A DNA stretch of 49,888 nt from NCBI GenBank assembly GCA_029907475.1, contig JARYLU010000020.1, positions 1-49,888 of the forward strand. Direction: 5' to 3'. How positions within the stretch are numbered: position 1 is the stretch's first letter; each line of letters opens with the position of its first letter. Source of the stretch: Bacillota bacterium (GTDB lineage: Bacteria; Bacillota; DSM-12270; Thermacetogeniales; Thermacetogeniaceae). Of this stretch, positions 1 to 7,901 are shown piece after piece. The position numbers and the translations under genes were made by a program. The notes beneath the pieces are model-generated. The model saw only the letters and a program-made list of their open reading frames with translations, did not search any database and was not told where the DNA came from.

Positions 1-195
1 GTGCTGGGGTAAAATATTTTTGCCATTGCCCTAAAACGGCCTATTCATCTTTACTTCCGGTCATCGCAATTGGCTCCGCAGAACTTCCCCCGGGCATCAA
101 ATGCACGCGGAAAAATAAACCCAGGGCCACCCTGCGTATTGGAAAAGGAAATAAGGTTAAATTACAAATTGAAAAGGAAAAAAAGGAGGGCTACC

Positions 196-300
196 ATGGA
201 GAAGCTAATTGCCGTCATTCTTCTGCTGCTTTTAGGAAGCACAATCATTTATATTACTTACACCAACGTCATTCTGCCGCTCAGAAAACCTCCTAGCTGA
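196..300 (+). CDS. Small single-membrane-span peptide (34 aa)
   Basis: A 34-residue reading frame starts at ATG 196 after an excellent AAGGAGGG ribosome binding site at 183-190. It is almost entirely one hydrophobic helix (residues about 4-27, rich in I, L and V) followed by a short basic, Pro-rich tail. This is the layout of a bitopic membrane micropeptide. The family is not recognised and no function is assigned. An upstream in-frame extension exists but lacks a ribosome binding site. Support is the ribosome binding site and the hydrophobic composition only. Confidence 0.55.
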   Translation: MEKLIAVILLLLLGSTIIYITYTNVILPLRKPPS

Positions 301-753
301 AAATTGCGCCCGGTACCTTGTACGGCACAGGGGGGCTTCTGTCCAGAATTGACCGGAAAGACGGCGAGGCCGGCCGTCTTTCGATCTTGAACCCAGAGCC
401 TCCCGAAGCGAGCCGTGGTGCTGTTACCCGCCACTCCATATGTCGCTTGTCAGAAGGCTTGCCTGGCTTAGTAGCGAGGGTAATAATCTGCGTAAGGCTG
501 CGTAAGGTCTTCGAGCGCAAGGATGACTTGGTTTGTATTTTTTATGGCAGATTCAGATCTGTCTAATGTAATGGTCATGCCGCTTGAACAGCCATCACCG
601 GGAACGGGGGAGCTGGAAAGATCAGGAGGGAAAACCAAACTGCACGGCTGTAACATTATTTCGGGACGAGAATATTATGATAGAAAAACTGCTTTTTTTA
701 TTGCAATTTTTATTTTTCTTGAGCAATTAACGCCTTATATGGAGGGGATTGTT
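301..753. other. Stretch without a convincing gene
   Basis: No frame here has both a start with a ribosome binding site and protein-like composition. It contains a GC-rich hairpin (357-381) and a short direct repeat of GCGTAAGG at about 490-507. The frame open from 523 runs into the gene at 754, but its first part looks non-coding. The length is compatible with a long leader for that gene. Confidence 0.4.
357..381 (+). terminator. Hairpin, possible terminator after the 34-aa peptide
   Basis: AAAGACGG (357-364) pairs perfectly with CCGTCTTT (374-381) around a 9-base loop. It lies 57 bases after the stop of the small membrane peptide. The run of T after the stem is short, so termination is only suggested. 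Confidence 0.4.
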
Positions 754-1182
754 TTGGTTAATGCTGATAATCATAAAGAATTACTTCAAGATGATATTAA
801 AATGGAAAATCACCCAGGGGATATCCCGCAAGAGGCAGTGGTTTCCGTTCAATCAAACCCATCTGAAAGCACCGAGGGTATCGCCAGCCACTTTGACGCG
901 GGGCTGAAAACCGTGGTTTTATGGATTTACAACATCAACCAGAACGGAACTGCCAACACTTTTCGGGAGGAGATGAGCCAGTTTTTTACCCGGAACGAAA
1001 ACGGCACCGTGGTTCTCAAGGACATGACCCCGGAAATGCTTGCGGAATTTTTCGCAAATTTGACAACAGCAAAGGAAATTAAAATACCTGACCTGGGAAT
1101 CCGTCTCATTCTGTTAATTTACAACTGCAACCAGAACGGATCAAGCAACATCGCCGAAGTTGCATATATGTCACAACCTTAA
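754..1182 (+). CDS. Protein with two curlin-like NQNG motifs (142 aa)
   Basis: The start is taken as TTG 754 because GGAGGGG (741-747) lies six bases before it; a longer frame exists upstream without that support. The N-terminal half is acidic and polar. Two copies of a motif, IYNINQNGTANTF near residue 62 and IYNCNQNGSSNIAEV near residue 127, fit the curlin repeat pattern Q-x-G-x-x-N-x-A used by CsgA/CsgB amyloid subunits. They are separated by a spacer of roughly 55 residues. No signal peptide is evident. The same motif ends both small proteins downstream (1408 and 1613), so the three probably work together, perhaps as a surface fibre or assembling matrix (inference). Base composition is AT-rich compared with the following metabolic genes. 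The family is not recognised beyond the motif. Confidence 0.6.
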   Translation: MVNADNHKELLQDDIKMENHPGDIPQEAVVSVQSNPSESTEGIASHFDAGLKTVVLWIYNINQNGTANTFREEMSQFFTRNENGTVVLKDMTPEMLAEFFANLTTAKEIKIPDLGIRLILLIYNCNQNGSSNIAEVAYMSQP

Positions 1183-1236
1183 ATTTTTCTCAAAAGTAAA
1201 ATTCAAGCTTCCATTATGTTATGTTTAAACACGATC

Positions 1237-1295
1237 ATCCCCCGTTAACCTCTTGAAGTCTTTCAGAGGTAGTTTAACTGGAAAATTCGGGGGAT
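1237..1295 (+). promoter_or_regulatory. Long structured leader hairpin upstream of the small NQNG genes
   Basis: ATCCCCCG (1237-1244) pairs perfectly with CGGGGGAT (1288-1295). Inside it GTTAA pairs with TTAAC (1274-1278), and CCTCT (1249-1253) with AGAGG (1265-1269). The stem-within-stem spans 59 bases and ends 112 bases before the next start codon. No T-run follows, so it is more likely an RNA control or processing element, or a site of recombination, than a plain terminator. Confidence 0.5.
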
Positions 1296-1407
1296 TAACT
1301 GTTTGTACCAGATTATAACTCCTAAGTAACATTTTTCAATTAGCCTGCATATTTTAGCATAGACTACCGGATAGCCAATTAGTTCAAAACAAAGGAGGGA
1401 TTAATTA

Positions 1408-1566
1408 ATGGATGACAAAAAGAAAGATATCGACATCGATCAAATTCAAGTGCCGGTCGCGGTAGCGATTCTTGGTGCAGCAGCCGCCGCTGCCGCAGCC
1501 TCAAAATGTATTTGTAAAAACGTGAACCAGAACGGTACTGCCAACAATTCAAATATTACGCAGTAA
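1408..1566 (+). CDS. Small Ala-rich membrane-type protein ending in an NQNG motif (52 aa)
   Basis: ATG 1408 follows AAAGGAGGG (1391-1399). The order is an acidic DIDIDQIQ segment, a hydrophobic VAVAILG plus poly-Ala stretch of about 16 residues, a C-x-C pair, and the tail NVNQNGTANNSNITQ. The tail fits Q-x-G-x-x-N-x-(A/S)-x3-Q, a full curlin-type unit. The last 46 residues are nearly identical to the next gene, so the pair is a recent tandem duplication. The poly-Ala helix could be a membrane segment or an export/leader region. A RiPP-precursor role is possible because the protein has a leader-like part and a small polar C-terminal part, but no modifying enzyme is visible. Confidence 0.65.
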   Translation: MDDKKKDIDIDQIQVPVAVAILGAAAAAAAASKCICKNVNQNGTANNSNITQ

Positions 1567-1840
1567 CATTATCCCGTCTGATCCACAGTCTAATGACAAG
1601 GGAGGGTTATAAATGGGAGAGAGTGAATTCAAATCCTTTATGGTAGAATACATGAACAATCTTAAAGAACTCACGGATTTAATGAAGAAAGCCAAAGACG
1701 ACATAGATATAGATCAAATTCAAGCACCGATCGCGGTAGCGATTCTTGGTGCAGCAGCCGCCGCTGCCGCAGCCGCAAAATGTAAATGCAAAAACGTGAA
1801 CCAGAACGGTACTGCCAACAATTCAAACATTACGGAGTAA
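1426..1840 (+). repeat. Tandem duplication of the NQNG mini-gene
   Basis: Segments 1426-1566 and 1700-1840 align without gaps at an offset of 274 bases and differ at few positions, many of them silent. The poly-Ala and NQNG coding parts are almost identical in DNA, which suggests recent duplication or gene conversion. Confidence 0.75.
1613..1840 (+). CDS. Small Ala-rich membrane-type protein ending in an NQNG motif (75 aa)
   Basis: ATG 1613 follows GGGAGGG (1600-1606). The paralogue of the 52-aa protein carries an extra N-terminal amphipathic segment of about 25 residues with a Lys/Glu/Asp-rich pattern. It is followed by the same DIDIDQIQ, hydrophobic AVAILG plus poly-Ala helix, C-x-C, and NVNQNGTANNSNITE tail. 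The tail carries three consecutive N-x-S/T sequons as well as the curlin-type spacing. The gene ends 13 bases before a strong terminator, so the cluster closes here. Function is unknown; a role in a self-assembling surface or spore structure is inferred from the motif only. Confidence 0.65.
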   Translation: MGESEFKSFMVEYMNNLKELTDLMKKAKDDIDIDQIQAPIAVAILGAAAAAAAAAKCKCKNVNQNGTANNSNITE

Positions 1841-1853
1841 AAGTTCTTTTTCT

Positions 1854-1885
1854 AAGACCGGCTAGCTGCTTGCCGGTCTTATTAT
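1854..1885 (+). terminator. Rho-independent terminator of the NQNG cluster
   Basis: AAGACCGGC (1854-1862) pairs perfectly with GCCGGTCTT (1872-1880) and is followed by ATTATTT. It closes the rightward small-gene cluster. Confidence 0.8.
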
Positions 1886-2055
1886 TTAAATCGGAGATTT
1901 TGTAAACCATACCGGCGCCTTACATTGCAACATCCTTATAAACGCCGTTCATCCCATCAAAAAAACCTCTGGCCCAGCCTCGTAATCTGGTTCAGCCTGT
2001 TGATTAGCATTCGAACTGGACTTTATCCTTTTTTCTCCCTGAGTAACAGCGGCTA

Positions 2056-3456
2056 TTAATTATTTAAAAGGTATTTATGTATCGCGGCAGCCGACTTTTT
2101 ACCGGCGCCCATCGCCTCAATGACCGTTGCCGCACCTGTGACGATATCCCCTCCGGCAAACACAGCGCCTTTGCTGGTTCTGCCGGTTGCCGGGTCGGCG
2201 ACAATATTACCCTTCCGGCTTACCTCCAAACCGGGGGTGGTACGGGAAATGAGGGGATTGGGCCCCTGCCCGATGGCTATGATCACCGTATCTGCCTCCA
2301 TGACGCATTCGGAACCCGGCACAGGAACCGGGCTTCTCCTTCCCGAGGCATCAGGTTCACCGAGCTTATAGCGCTGGCATACCACCGCCCTCACCTGGCC
2401 GCCCTCATCACCGAGAATCTTGACCGGACTGGTCAAGAACTGGAACTGAACACCCTCTTCGCGGGCGTGGTCCACCTCTATCTTGCGGGCCGGCATTTCT
2501 TTCTTCGATCTTCGATAGATAATCCAGGACTCTTCCGCCTCCAACCTGAGCGCCGTACGGGCAGAATCCACCGCTACGTTGCCCCCGCCGATAACTGCCA
2601 CTCTTTTCCCGATGCGGATAGGGGTTTGGTATTCCGGGAACAGATAGGCCCTCATGAGATTAACCCGGGTCAGAAATTCATTTGCGGAATAGACCCCATT
2701 CAAGTTTTCGCCTGGAATGTTCATGAAGTAGGGAAGCCCTGCACCTGTGCCGATAAAAACGGCATCATAGCCGGAGGTGAGCAGTTCATCAACAGTAGTG
2801 ATCTTGCCTACCACCATGTTGGTTTTTATCTCAATGCCCAGTTTCTTAATATTGTCGATCTCCCGCCTGACTATCTCCTTGGGTAAACGAAATTCGGGGA
2901 TCCCGTACACTAAAACCCCTCCCGGTGTGTGCAGGGCCTCGAAAACTGTCACCTGGTGCCCCAGCCTGGCCAGATCTGCCGCCGCAGTTAAGCCTGCCGG
3001 GCCTGACCCGACTACTGCCACCTTCTTCCCGGTCGGCGGTGCCTTTTCGATCAGGGAACCGCTGTTTTTTAACTCCCAATCAGCTACGAACCTTTCCAGG
3101 CTCCCGATAGCTACCGGCTCCCCTTTCTTCCCCCGGACACAGTATTTCTCACACTGGTTTTCCTGAGGACAGACCCGGCCGCAAATGGCCGGCAAATTGT
3201 TTTTTTCCCTAATTTTTGCAACTGCCTCTTTGTATGCTTGATTTTTGATGTGTTCTATAAAGGAGGGAATCTCTACACCCACCGGACACCCTTCAATACA
3301 GCCGGGCTTCTTGCATAACAAACAGCGAGAGGCCTCGAGAAGGGCCTGTTGCTCGCTGTACCCCAGGGCTACTTCATCAAAATTCTTAACCCTTGAGCGG
3401 GCATCCCGAACCGGCATAGGCTGTCGCCCCAGGTTCATCTTATCTGGCAAAGGCAA
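2056..3456 (-). CDS. nfnB: NADPH-binding flavoprotein subunit, NfnB / glutamate-synthase small-subunit type
   Basis: This 466-residue protein has the layout of the GltD-like family: an N-terminal iron-sulfur domain with two cysteine clusters (CLLCKKPGC.EGCP near residue 46 and CGRVCPQ..CEKYC near residue 93), then an FAD-binding GSGPAG (about 152) and an NAD(P)-binding GGGNVAVDSART (about 292). It partners with the gene just upstream in transcription, whose end overlaps its start by 22 bases. That pairing is typical of NfnAB (NADH-dependent reduced ferredoxin:NADP oxidoreductase) or sulfide dehydrogenase SudAB, rather than glutamate synthase, whose large subunit is absent here. It probably balances NADH, NADPH and ferredoxin in the cytoplasm. 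Confidence 0.88.
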   Translation of the reverse strand: MPLPDKMNLGRQPMPVRDARSRVKNFDEVALGYSEQQALLEASRCLLCKKPGCIEGCPVGVEIPSFIEHIKNQAYKEAVAKIREKNNLPAICGRVCPQENQCEKYCVRGKKGEPVAIGSLERFVADWELKNSGSLIEKAPPTGKKVAVVGSGPAGLTAAADLARLGHQVTVFEALHTPGGVLVYGIPEFRLPKEIVRREIDNIKKLGIEIKTNMVVGKITTVDELLTSGYDAVFIGTGAGLPYFMNIPGENLNGVYSANEFLTRVNLMRAYLFPEYQTPIRIGKRVAVIGGGNVAVDSARTALRLEAEESWIIYRRSKKEMPARKIEVDHAREEGVQFQFLTSPVKILGDEGGQVRAVVCQRYKLGEPDASGRRSPVPVPGSECVMEADTVIIAIGQGPNPLISRTTPGLEVSRKGNIVADPATGRTSKGAVFAGGDIVTGAATVIEAMGAGKKSAAAIHKYLLNN

Positions 3457-4283
3457 TCACTTCCCGTACAATAAATTTCCATAGCTTTCTTTTCCTCCGC
3501 GCGGAACATCCGGGCGCGCTGGATGACAACCGGCCAATCGACCAGATGTCCGTCAAATGCGGGCCCGTCTACGCAAGCAAATCTGGTCTCCCCGCCGACA
3601 GTAACGCGGCAGGCACCGCACATTCCGGTGCCATCAACCATAATGGGGTTCAGGCTTACGACTGTTTTGATCTGGTACGGTCTGGTAAGTTCAGCCACTG
3701 CTTTCATCATAACAAGTGGTCCCATAGCCACCACCAGACCGATCCCAGCCTCTTTCTCCAGAATTTTCTTTAACACGTCAGGAGCACACCCCTGCTGACC
3801 CGCTGAGCCGTCATCTGTGGCAGTAAACAATTGGTCACTGACTGCTTTCATTTCTTCAACCAGTATGAGGTAATCGCGACTGCGGGCACCTATGACAGAT
3901 ATTACCTCGTTGCCGGCACGCTTGAGAGCGCGGGCTACCGGGTAGATAGGGGCAACCCCGACGCCGCCCCCCACACAAATAACCCTTCCAAACTCGTCAA
4001 TCTCGAACTGTTTGCCCAGGGGACCCACAACATCCAGGATATAATCCCCTTCATTTAATTTACCAAGTTGAACAGTTGTTCTACCCACCTCGCGAAAAAT
4101 GAGGGTCAGAGTACCGCTCTTTTGCTCGGAATCAGCTATTGTGAGCGGGATCCTCTCGCCCCTCTCACCTATCCTTAAAATAATGAACTGTCCGGGCTGG
4201 GCCCTGGCTGCTATCTCCGGGGCAAAAACGTTAATAAGCTTGATCGACGGGGCCAGGATTTTTTTCTTGATGATTCTAAACAT
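3435..4283 (-). CDS. nfnA: FAD/NAD-binding [2Fe-2S] subunit, NfnA / SudB type
   Basis: This 282-residue protein resembles the dihydroorotate dehydrogenase electron-transfer subunit PyrK: an FAD-binding ferredoxin-reductase fold over residues 1-95, an NAD-binding part (GGGVGVAPIYPVARAL near 108), and a C-terminal [2Fe-2S] site with cysteines in MCGAC and FACVDGP near 215-235. The start has an AGGAGGTG ribosome binding site. It is first in a two-gene leftward operon with nfnB. In the known Nfn complex this subunit oxidises NADH and bifurcates with ferredoxin. The SudB name is an equally valid family label. Confidence 0.87.
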   Translation of the reverse strand: MFRIIKKKILAPSIKLINVFAPEIAARAQPGQFIILRIGERGERIPLTIADSEQKSGTLTLIFREVGRTTVQLGKLNEGDYILDVVGPLGKQFEIDEFGRVICVGGGVGVAPIYPVARALKRAGNEVISVIGARSRDYLILVEEMKAVSDQLFTATDDGSAGQQGCAPDVLKKILEKEAGIGLVVAMGPLVMMKAVAELTRPYQIKTVVSLNPIMVDGTGMCGACRVTVGGETRFACVDGPAFDGHLVDWPVVIQRARMFRAEEKKAMEIYCTGSDCLCQIR

Positions 4284-4400
4284 TTTGCACCTCCTATCTT
4301 ATTATACTCCCTGAGCCGGGCCTTGCAAAATACGCCTGGCAGCTCCTGGTGCTACTTTTCGGCCACAAAAGCCAAACACAACGAGCCACCAGTATTAGGT

Positions 4401-4660
4401 TTTCGGGGAAATCTCGGGAAATCTCGGGGGAAATCTCGGAAATCTCGGGGACACCATACTCAATTATCTTTTAGCAGCATATCCCAAATTGCAATGCCCC
4501 TCAAAGTCCTTGGAACGCCATTCTGCCGGCTAAAGCAGATCTATATTCTTCTTCCCAGGTTGCCCCGCTGCGTGTAAGATATATCGGGCGGGGTGACTCG
4601 CTCTGTTCTAACCGTACCTGTACCATCCTGACCTCCAGGGGGAAATTTATCATACTGTTT
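4401..4660 (+). mobile_element. Non-autonomous element, left-end copy (truncated)
   Basis: A short array of (G)GGAAATCTCGG units (4403-4450) leads into the left terminal sequence GGGGACACCATACTCAATTA (from 4447). The following 200 bases align, with many changes, to 8878-9080, for example around CTGCGTGTAAGATATATCGGGCG against TTGCGTGTAGAACACATCGGGCG. The right terminal inverted repeat seen in the second copy is missing, so this copy is decayed. It encodes nothing. Confidence 0.65.
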
Positions 4661-4703
4661 CTCTCCCGAACGTTAGGAAACTATATGACCTGTAAGCCGA
4701 TAG

Positions 4704-4766
4704 CTTATAATTAGCGACTATAAGGCCTCATCTTATATTCCGTGATTATAAGTTATTTTCTTATAT
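4704..4766 (+). promoter_or_regulatory. Array of CTTATA dyads at 28-base spacing (C-box-like operators)
   Basis: Two 21-base dyads have the form CTTATA-N9-TATAAG, at 4704-4724 and 4732-4752, and a third left half-site CTTATAT lies at 4760. The starts are exactly 28 bases apart. The second dyad contains TTCCGTGATTATA, close to C-boxes bound by controller proteins of restriction-modification systems. It lies about 280 bases before the putative endonuclease gene. No controller gene is visible here. Confidence 0.5.
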
Positions 4767-5035
4767 TATGGATTGGATACTCTAGCTTGCAGTCATCTTC
4801 ATGAGGATTACCCCCAGGGAATTTGAAAGCGTTTTAATCTCCTGGTCCAAATGGCATGTGTTTGGCAACAGATCCGTTGACGATTACAACTATGTTTTGC
4901 TTTAACAGTTTTAAACCCCTCCTCTTGCTGAATTAGCTTATTTTGAAAAATCATATGACACCTTAAAGAAGGATTTACTATTTTCTTAGAGAAACCTCCA
5001 TTTGTCAACAATAGCAGCCGTGGAGGCGCGATATT

Positions 5036-5983
5036 ATGGTGGATAAAAGAACAAGCAGGGTCCAAGGCTATCCCCGGAAAAGTGATGATCTTTTAGATGA
5101 ATCTTATCTGCAGCCACATATGTATAAGCCAATAAAACATGAAATGCAAGCAATAATAATTGATGCTATAAGGCAGGCAAATAAAAAGTCCAGCAGGGAA
5201 ATATTAAAGATACCTGATGGAGTAACAGCAAAACAGCTAACGGAAATATATAGAAAAGCAGGAAAAGCATTATTTAACTATTTTAAAAAAACCTATGCTG
5301 ATCCCGCATCAACGGCATATTACTATCTAAATAAGCACTATTCTGTAATTGGTAGAGAACTGTTCAAAAATAAAGCACTCCATGATGAACGTATGAACGC
5401 AGGTTGGAGATACCAGTACATCGCTAAGGGTGCCGCACTAGTTACCCAAAGATTTCAAACCATATCCGACATTGGCAGCAGTGGCACAGATTTTACTGCA
5501 ACTATTGCCATGAAAGGCTCCAACTCTGAAACGTTAAGCATTTATGCTTCAGTTAAAAACCGTTCCAGTACAATATCTGGTTCGAACTGGCCGAAAGCAA
5601 TACAGGCTCTTGAGGAAACAGCTAAAAGAGACATTAACCGAATAGGCCCCTATATATGCGTGTTTTGCCTCACCATGGAAAAAGGCAACCGTGTGATAAA
5701 GGTTGCAAGGGAGACGAATATAGCCTATTCACTTAATGTTGAGGTCTGGCCTGCTAATTTCTTCTGGCCGTTTTTCACTAACCACTCTTACGAAGAAGTT
5801 GTAAAAACAGTCATGACTGTATTACCTGATGTGGAGGAACAAGACAGTCTGGGCGTAGATGTTCCCGGGGAGCTGCTCGAATCTTTCGGAGAGCACTGCA
5901 AGGCTAAAAAACTCGTGGACGATAATGGGTATTTCAATAATCCTGAAAGACTTGTAGAATTCTTTGTACGGGGCAGCCGCTGA
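5036..5983 (+). CDS. Putative type II restriction endonuclease
   Basis: This 315-residue protein has no clear family match by eye. The convergent neighbour is a TSPPY DNA methyltransferase, and the C-terminal half has a nuclease-like core: GTDFTATIA (D152) followed by a strand SIYASVKNR (S172-V-K174), matching a degenerate PD-(D/E)xK site in which the acidic residue before the lysine is replaced. The following segment with SGSNWPKAIQALEE is helical. The start at ATG 5036 has GGAGG ten bases upstream. Base composition is lower in GC than the flanking metabolic genes, which suggests transfer. The role, cleaving unmodified DNA at the site protected by the neighbour, is inferred from context. Confidence 0.55.
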   Translation: MVDKRTSRVQGYPRKSDDLLDESYLQPHMYKPIKHEMQAIIIDAIRQANKKSSREILKIPDGVTAKQLTEIYRKAGKALFNYFKKTYADPASTAYYYLNKHYSVIGRELFKNKALHDERMNAGWRYQYIAKGAALVTQRFQTISDIGSSGTDFTATIAMKGSNSETLSIYASVKNRSSTISGSNWPKAIQALEETAKRDINRIGPYICVFCLTMEKGNRVIKVARETNIAYSLNVEVWPANFFWPFFTNHSYEEVVKTVMTVLPDVEEQDSLGVDVPGELLESFGEHCKAKKLVDDNGYFNNPERLVEFFVRGSR

Positions 5984-6040
5984 AAAAATAAATAGCCTGT
6001 ACCACACGATACAGACTACATAACCCGGTGGTAAAAAGCT

Positions 6041-7660
6041 TTAGACCATATGGAAAATACTCTCTCCATAGGGGTTTTTGTCCCGGGCGGTACGGTTGAG
6101 CACCGGGCGCTTGAACTCCTGAATTATCTCCAGGCCCGCCCGCCTGGCAATATCGGGGTACAGGCCGTGCCGATCGTTGGCAACGATAAAGATATGGCTG
6201 TTCTGGGTAAGAAATCTCTTGCAGTTGATTAACGCCTCACTGATGCCCCGGACATAATCCTCTTGGGCTTTGAGTCCCTTGCCCTTGCTCGATTTGCCGA
6301 TCTCCTCCTCATCCCGCCTGGTAAAACCGAAAAGCTCATAAGCATATTCATGTTGCTGATGATAGTCTAACTGCCCCACATAGGGGGGCGAGGTAAAGAT
6401 GCCCTGGATTCTCTGCTTTAACAGCAGGTCGTAGAAGGCCGGGTTCTGCCGGCGGACGGCGGCGAAGATGTCGGCGGTCCTGGCGTCCTGGTCAATGAGG
6501 GCATGGTAAGCCCCGGTTTTGACCGCCTGGAACTCCCTGATCCGCCTGACGGAATCTTTGTAATATCTGGTAAATTTCTCAGCCATGGAAAGAACCGGCC
6601 GGCAGATCTTTTTGTGCTTATAGCAGTAGTACGGCTCGAAAACAGGCGTTTCCAACCTCTCCAGCTGGTAGTGCGGGGTGGCCCGGCAGGAGCGGAGCGT
6701 CCGGGAGAGAATCACCGTCAGCAGCCTGCGCTCGGCTTCCGGGAACCGCTGCAGGCAGTCCCGGCCGGCCAGGACTTCTTTGAGCACCGGGGCGGCGTAC
6801 CAGGTATCCAGAAAGTCAGAGCCTGCCAGCCCATCCTTTAAAACAGGCTGGTATATCTTAAGCAGCTTCTGCCAACCCCGGTTCAGTTCATGCATGGCCG
6901 CCTGCGCTGCCGCTTTCTCGTCAAGCCCTGCATGGGCAATCTGGTATCTGTAGTCGTTGGGAAAGTATTTTCTGTTGACACCGGCCAACAGTTCGTCCAG
7001 TTCCCTTTCCAGGGCGGCAATGCCGGAGCTATCATGCTCCCTCTTGATGCAGCAATATACCTCCTGGCACCCGGCAAGTATGGAGTCCGGGTTGTAGCTC
7101 CCCAGCTTGGCCTCGGCGATCAGGCAGTTGAAGTAGGAAATATCCAGTCCGATGGAGTGCAGGCCCAGTTCGTTGGCCTGGACCAGGGTGGTACCAGAAC
7201 CGGCGAAGGGATCAAGAATAATATCGCCCTGGTGAAAGTAGACCTCTCGCTTGAAGCTGTCGGTATGGCTGTCCAGAAAATACTCCACTAGCTGGGGGAT
7301 GAACTTGCCTTTGTAGGGGTGGAGCCGGTGCACGTGTTTGGTGGTCTCGGCCTCTTTGACCCAGGCAAAGGACAGATCCCAGTTTATATCCTCACCAAGG
7401 GCGTTCTCGAACTTATGGCGCATCCCGTTTGCGTGCTGTTCGTAATAGTCTCGCAGCTCTTCCAGGGAGACAAGGGTTTGGTTTTGCTGCTGGTACTTCC
7501 GAATTCTCCCGTACTGTAGAAGGTAGGTGATGTTGCTGGCGGTCACATCCTTCTTGGTAAATCTGGATGCCCATGCTGCCGCCGCGTTGATGGTAAGCAT
7601 GGTTAAATCACTCTCAGCGGTCTTTTCTGGACAATATGCTGCGAAGATTGCCGGCTTCAC
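6041..7660 (-). CDS. DNA methyltransferase of the TSPPY (N4-cytosine / N6-adenine) class
   Basis: The start is taken as GTG 7660 because GGGAGGG lies six bases before it, giving 539 residues. DPFAGSGTT (about residue 150) is the SAM-binding motif I, and FTSPPYVGQLDY (about residue 427) is the catalytic motif IV characteristic of N4-cytosine and some N6-adenine methyltransferases. The long region between the two motifs is where target recognition would sit. The gene converges on the putative endonuclease with 57 bases between stops, and the two form a restriction-modification unit. Solitary methylation is the alternative if the neighbour is not a nuclease. Confidence 0.85.
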   Translation of the reverse strand: MKPAIFAAYCPEKTAESDLTMLTINAAAAWASRFTKKDVTASNITYLLQYGRIRKYQQQNQTLVSLEELRDYYEQHANGMRHKFENALGEDINWDLSFAWVKEAETTKHVHRLHPYKGKFIPQLVEYFLDSHTDSFKREVYFHQGDIILDPFAGSGTTLVQANELGLHSIGLDISYFNCLIAEAKLGSYNPDSILAGCQEVYCCIKREHDSSGIAALERELDELLAGVNRKYFPNDYRYQIAHAGLDEKAAAQAAMHELNRGWQKLLKIYQPVLKDGLAGSDFLDTWYAAPVLKEVLAGRDCLQRFPEAERRLLTVILSRTLRSCRATPHYQLERLETPVFEPYYCYKHKKICRPVLSMAEKFTRYYKDSVRRIREFQAVKTGAYHALIDQDARTADIFAAVRRQNPAFYDLLLKQRIQGIFTSPPYVGQLDYHQQHEYAYELFGFTRRDEEEIGKSSKGKGLKAQEDYVRGISEALINCKRFLTQNSHIFIVANDRHGLYPDIARRAGLEIIQEFKRPVLNRTARDKNPYGESIFHMV

Positions 7661-7901
7661 TATCATCCCTCCCAAGAAGAGTGAAGACCAAGTCGCCCGT
7701 TATCGATCGGGCTAACTCGGCTTTGTAGCGCGAAAAATCTGGCCTTCCCACCAGCGTCCCACCCTTCCGCCGGGTTTGTATTTTATTTCTATGCGGAAGA
7801 GCATTTTCCTGCAATGTGAAATTATTTAAATTTTGCACCAGAGAACAGCTCTTGGGACTTCCTAGGAGTACTTTTTGCAGGGGTCTGAATCGAATCTTAA
7901 G

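Noticed and set aside
2077-2886. Plus-strand open frame of 269 codons opposite nfnB
   Set aside because: Shadow frame; nfnB on the minus strand has complete iron-sulfur and nucleotide-binding motifs.
4798-5065. Short frames that might encode the missing controller protein
   Set aside because: None shows a helix-turn-helix or a ribosome binding site; the best (from about 4801, 33 codons) is too short.
7614-7838. 74-codon minus-strand frame upstream of the methyltransferase
   Set aside because: No ribosome binding site and it overlaps the methyltransferase start; no family similarity.
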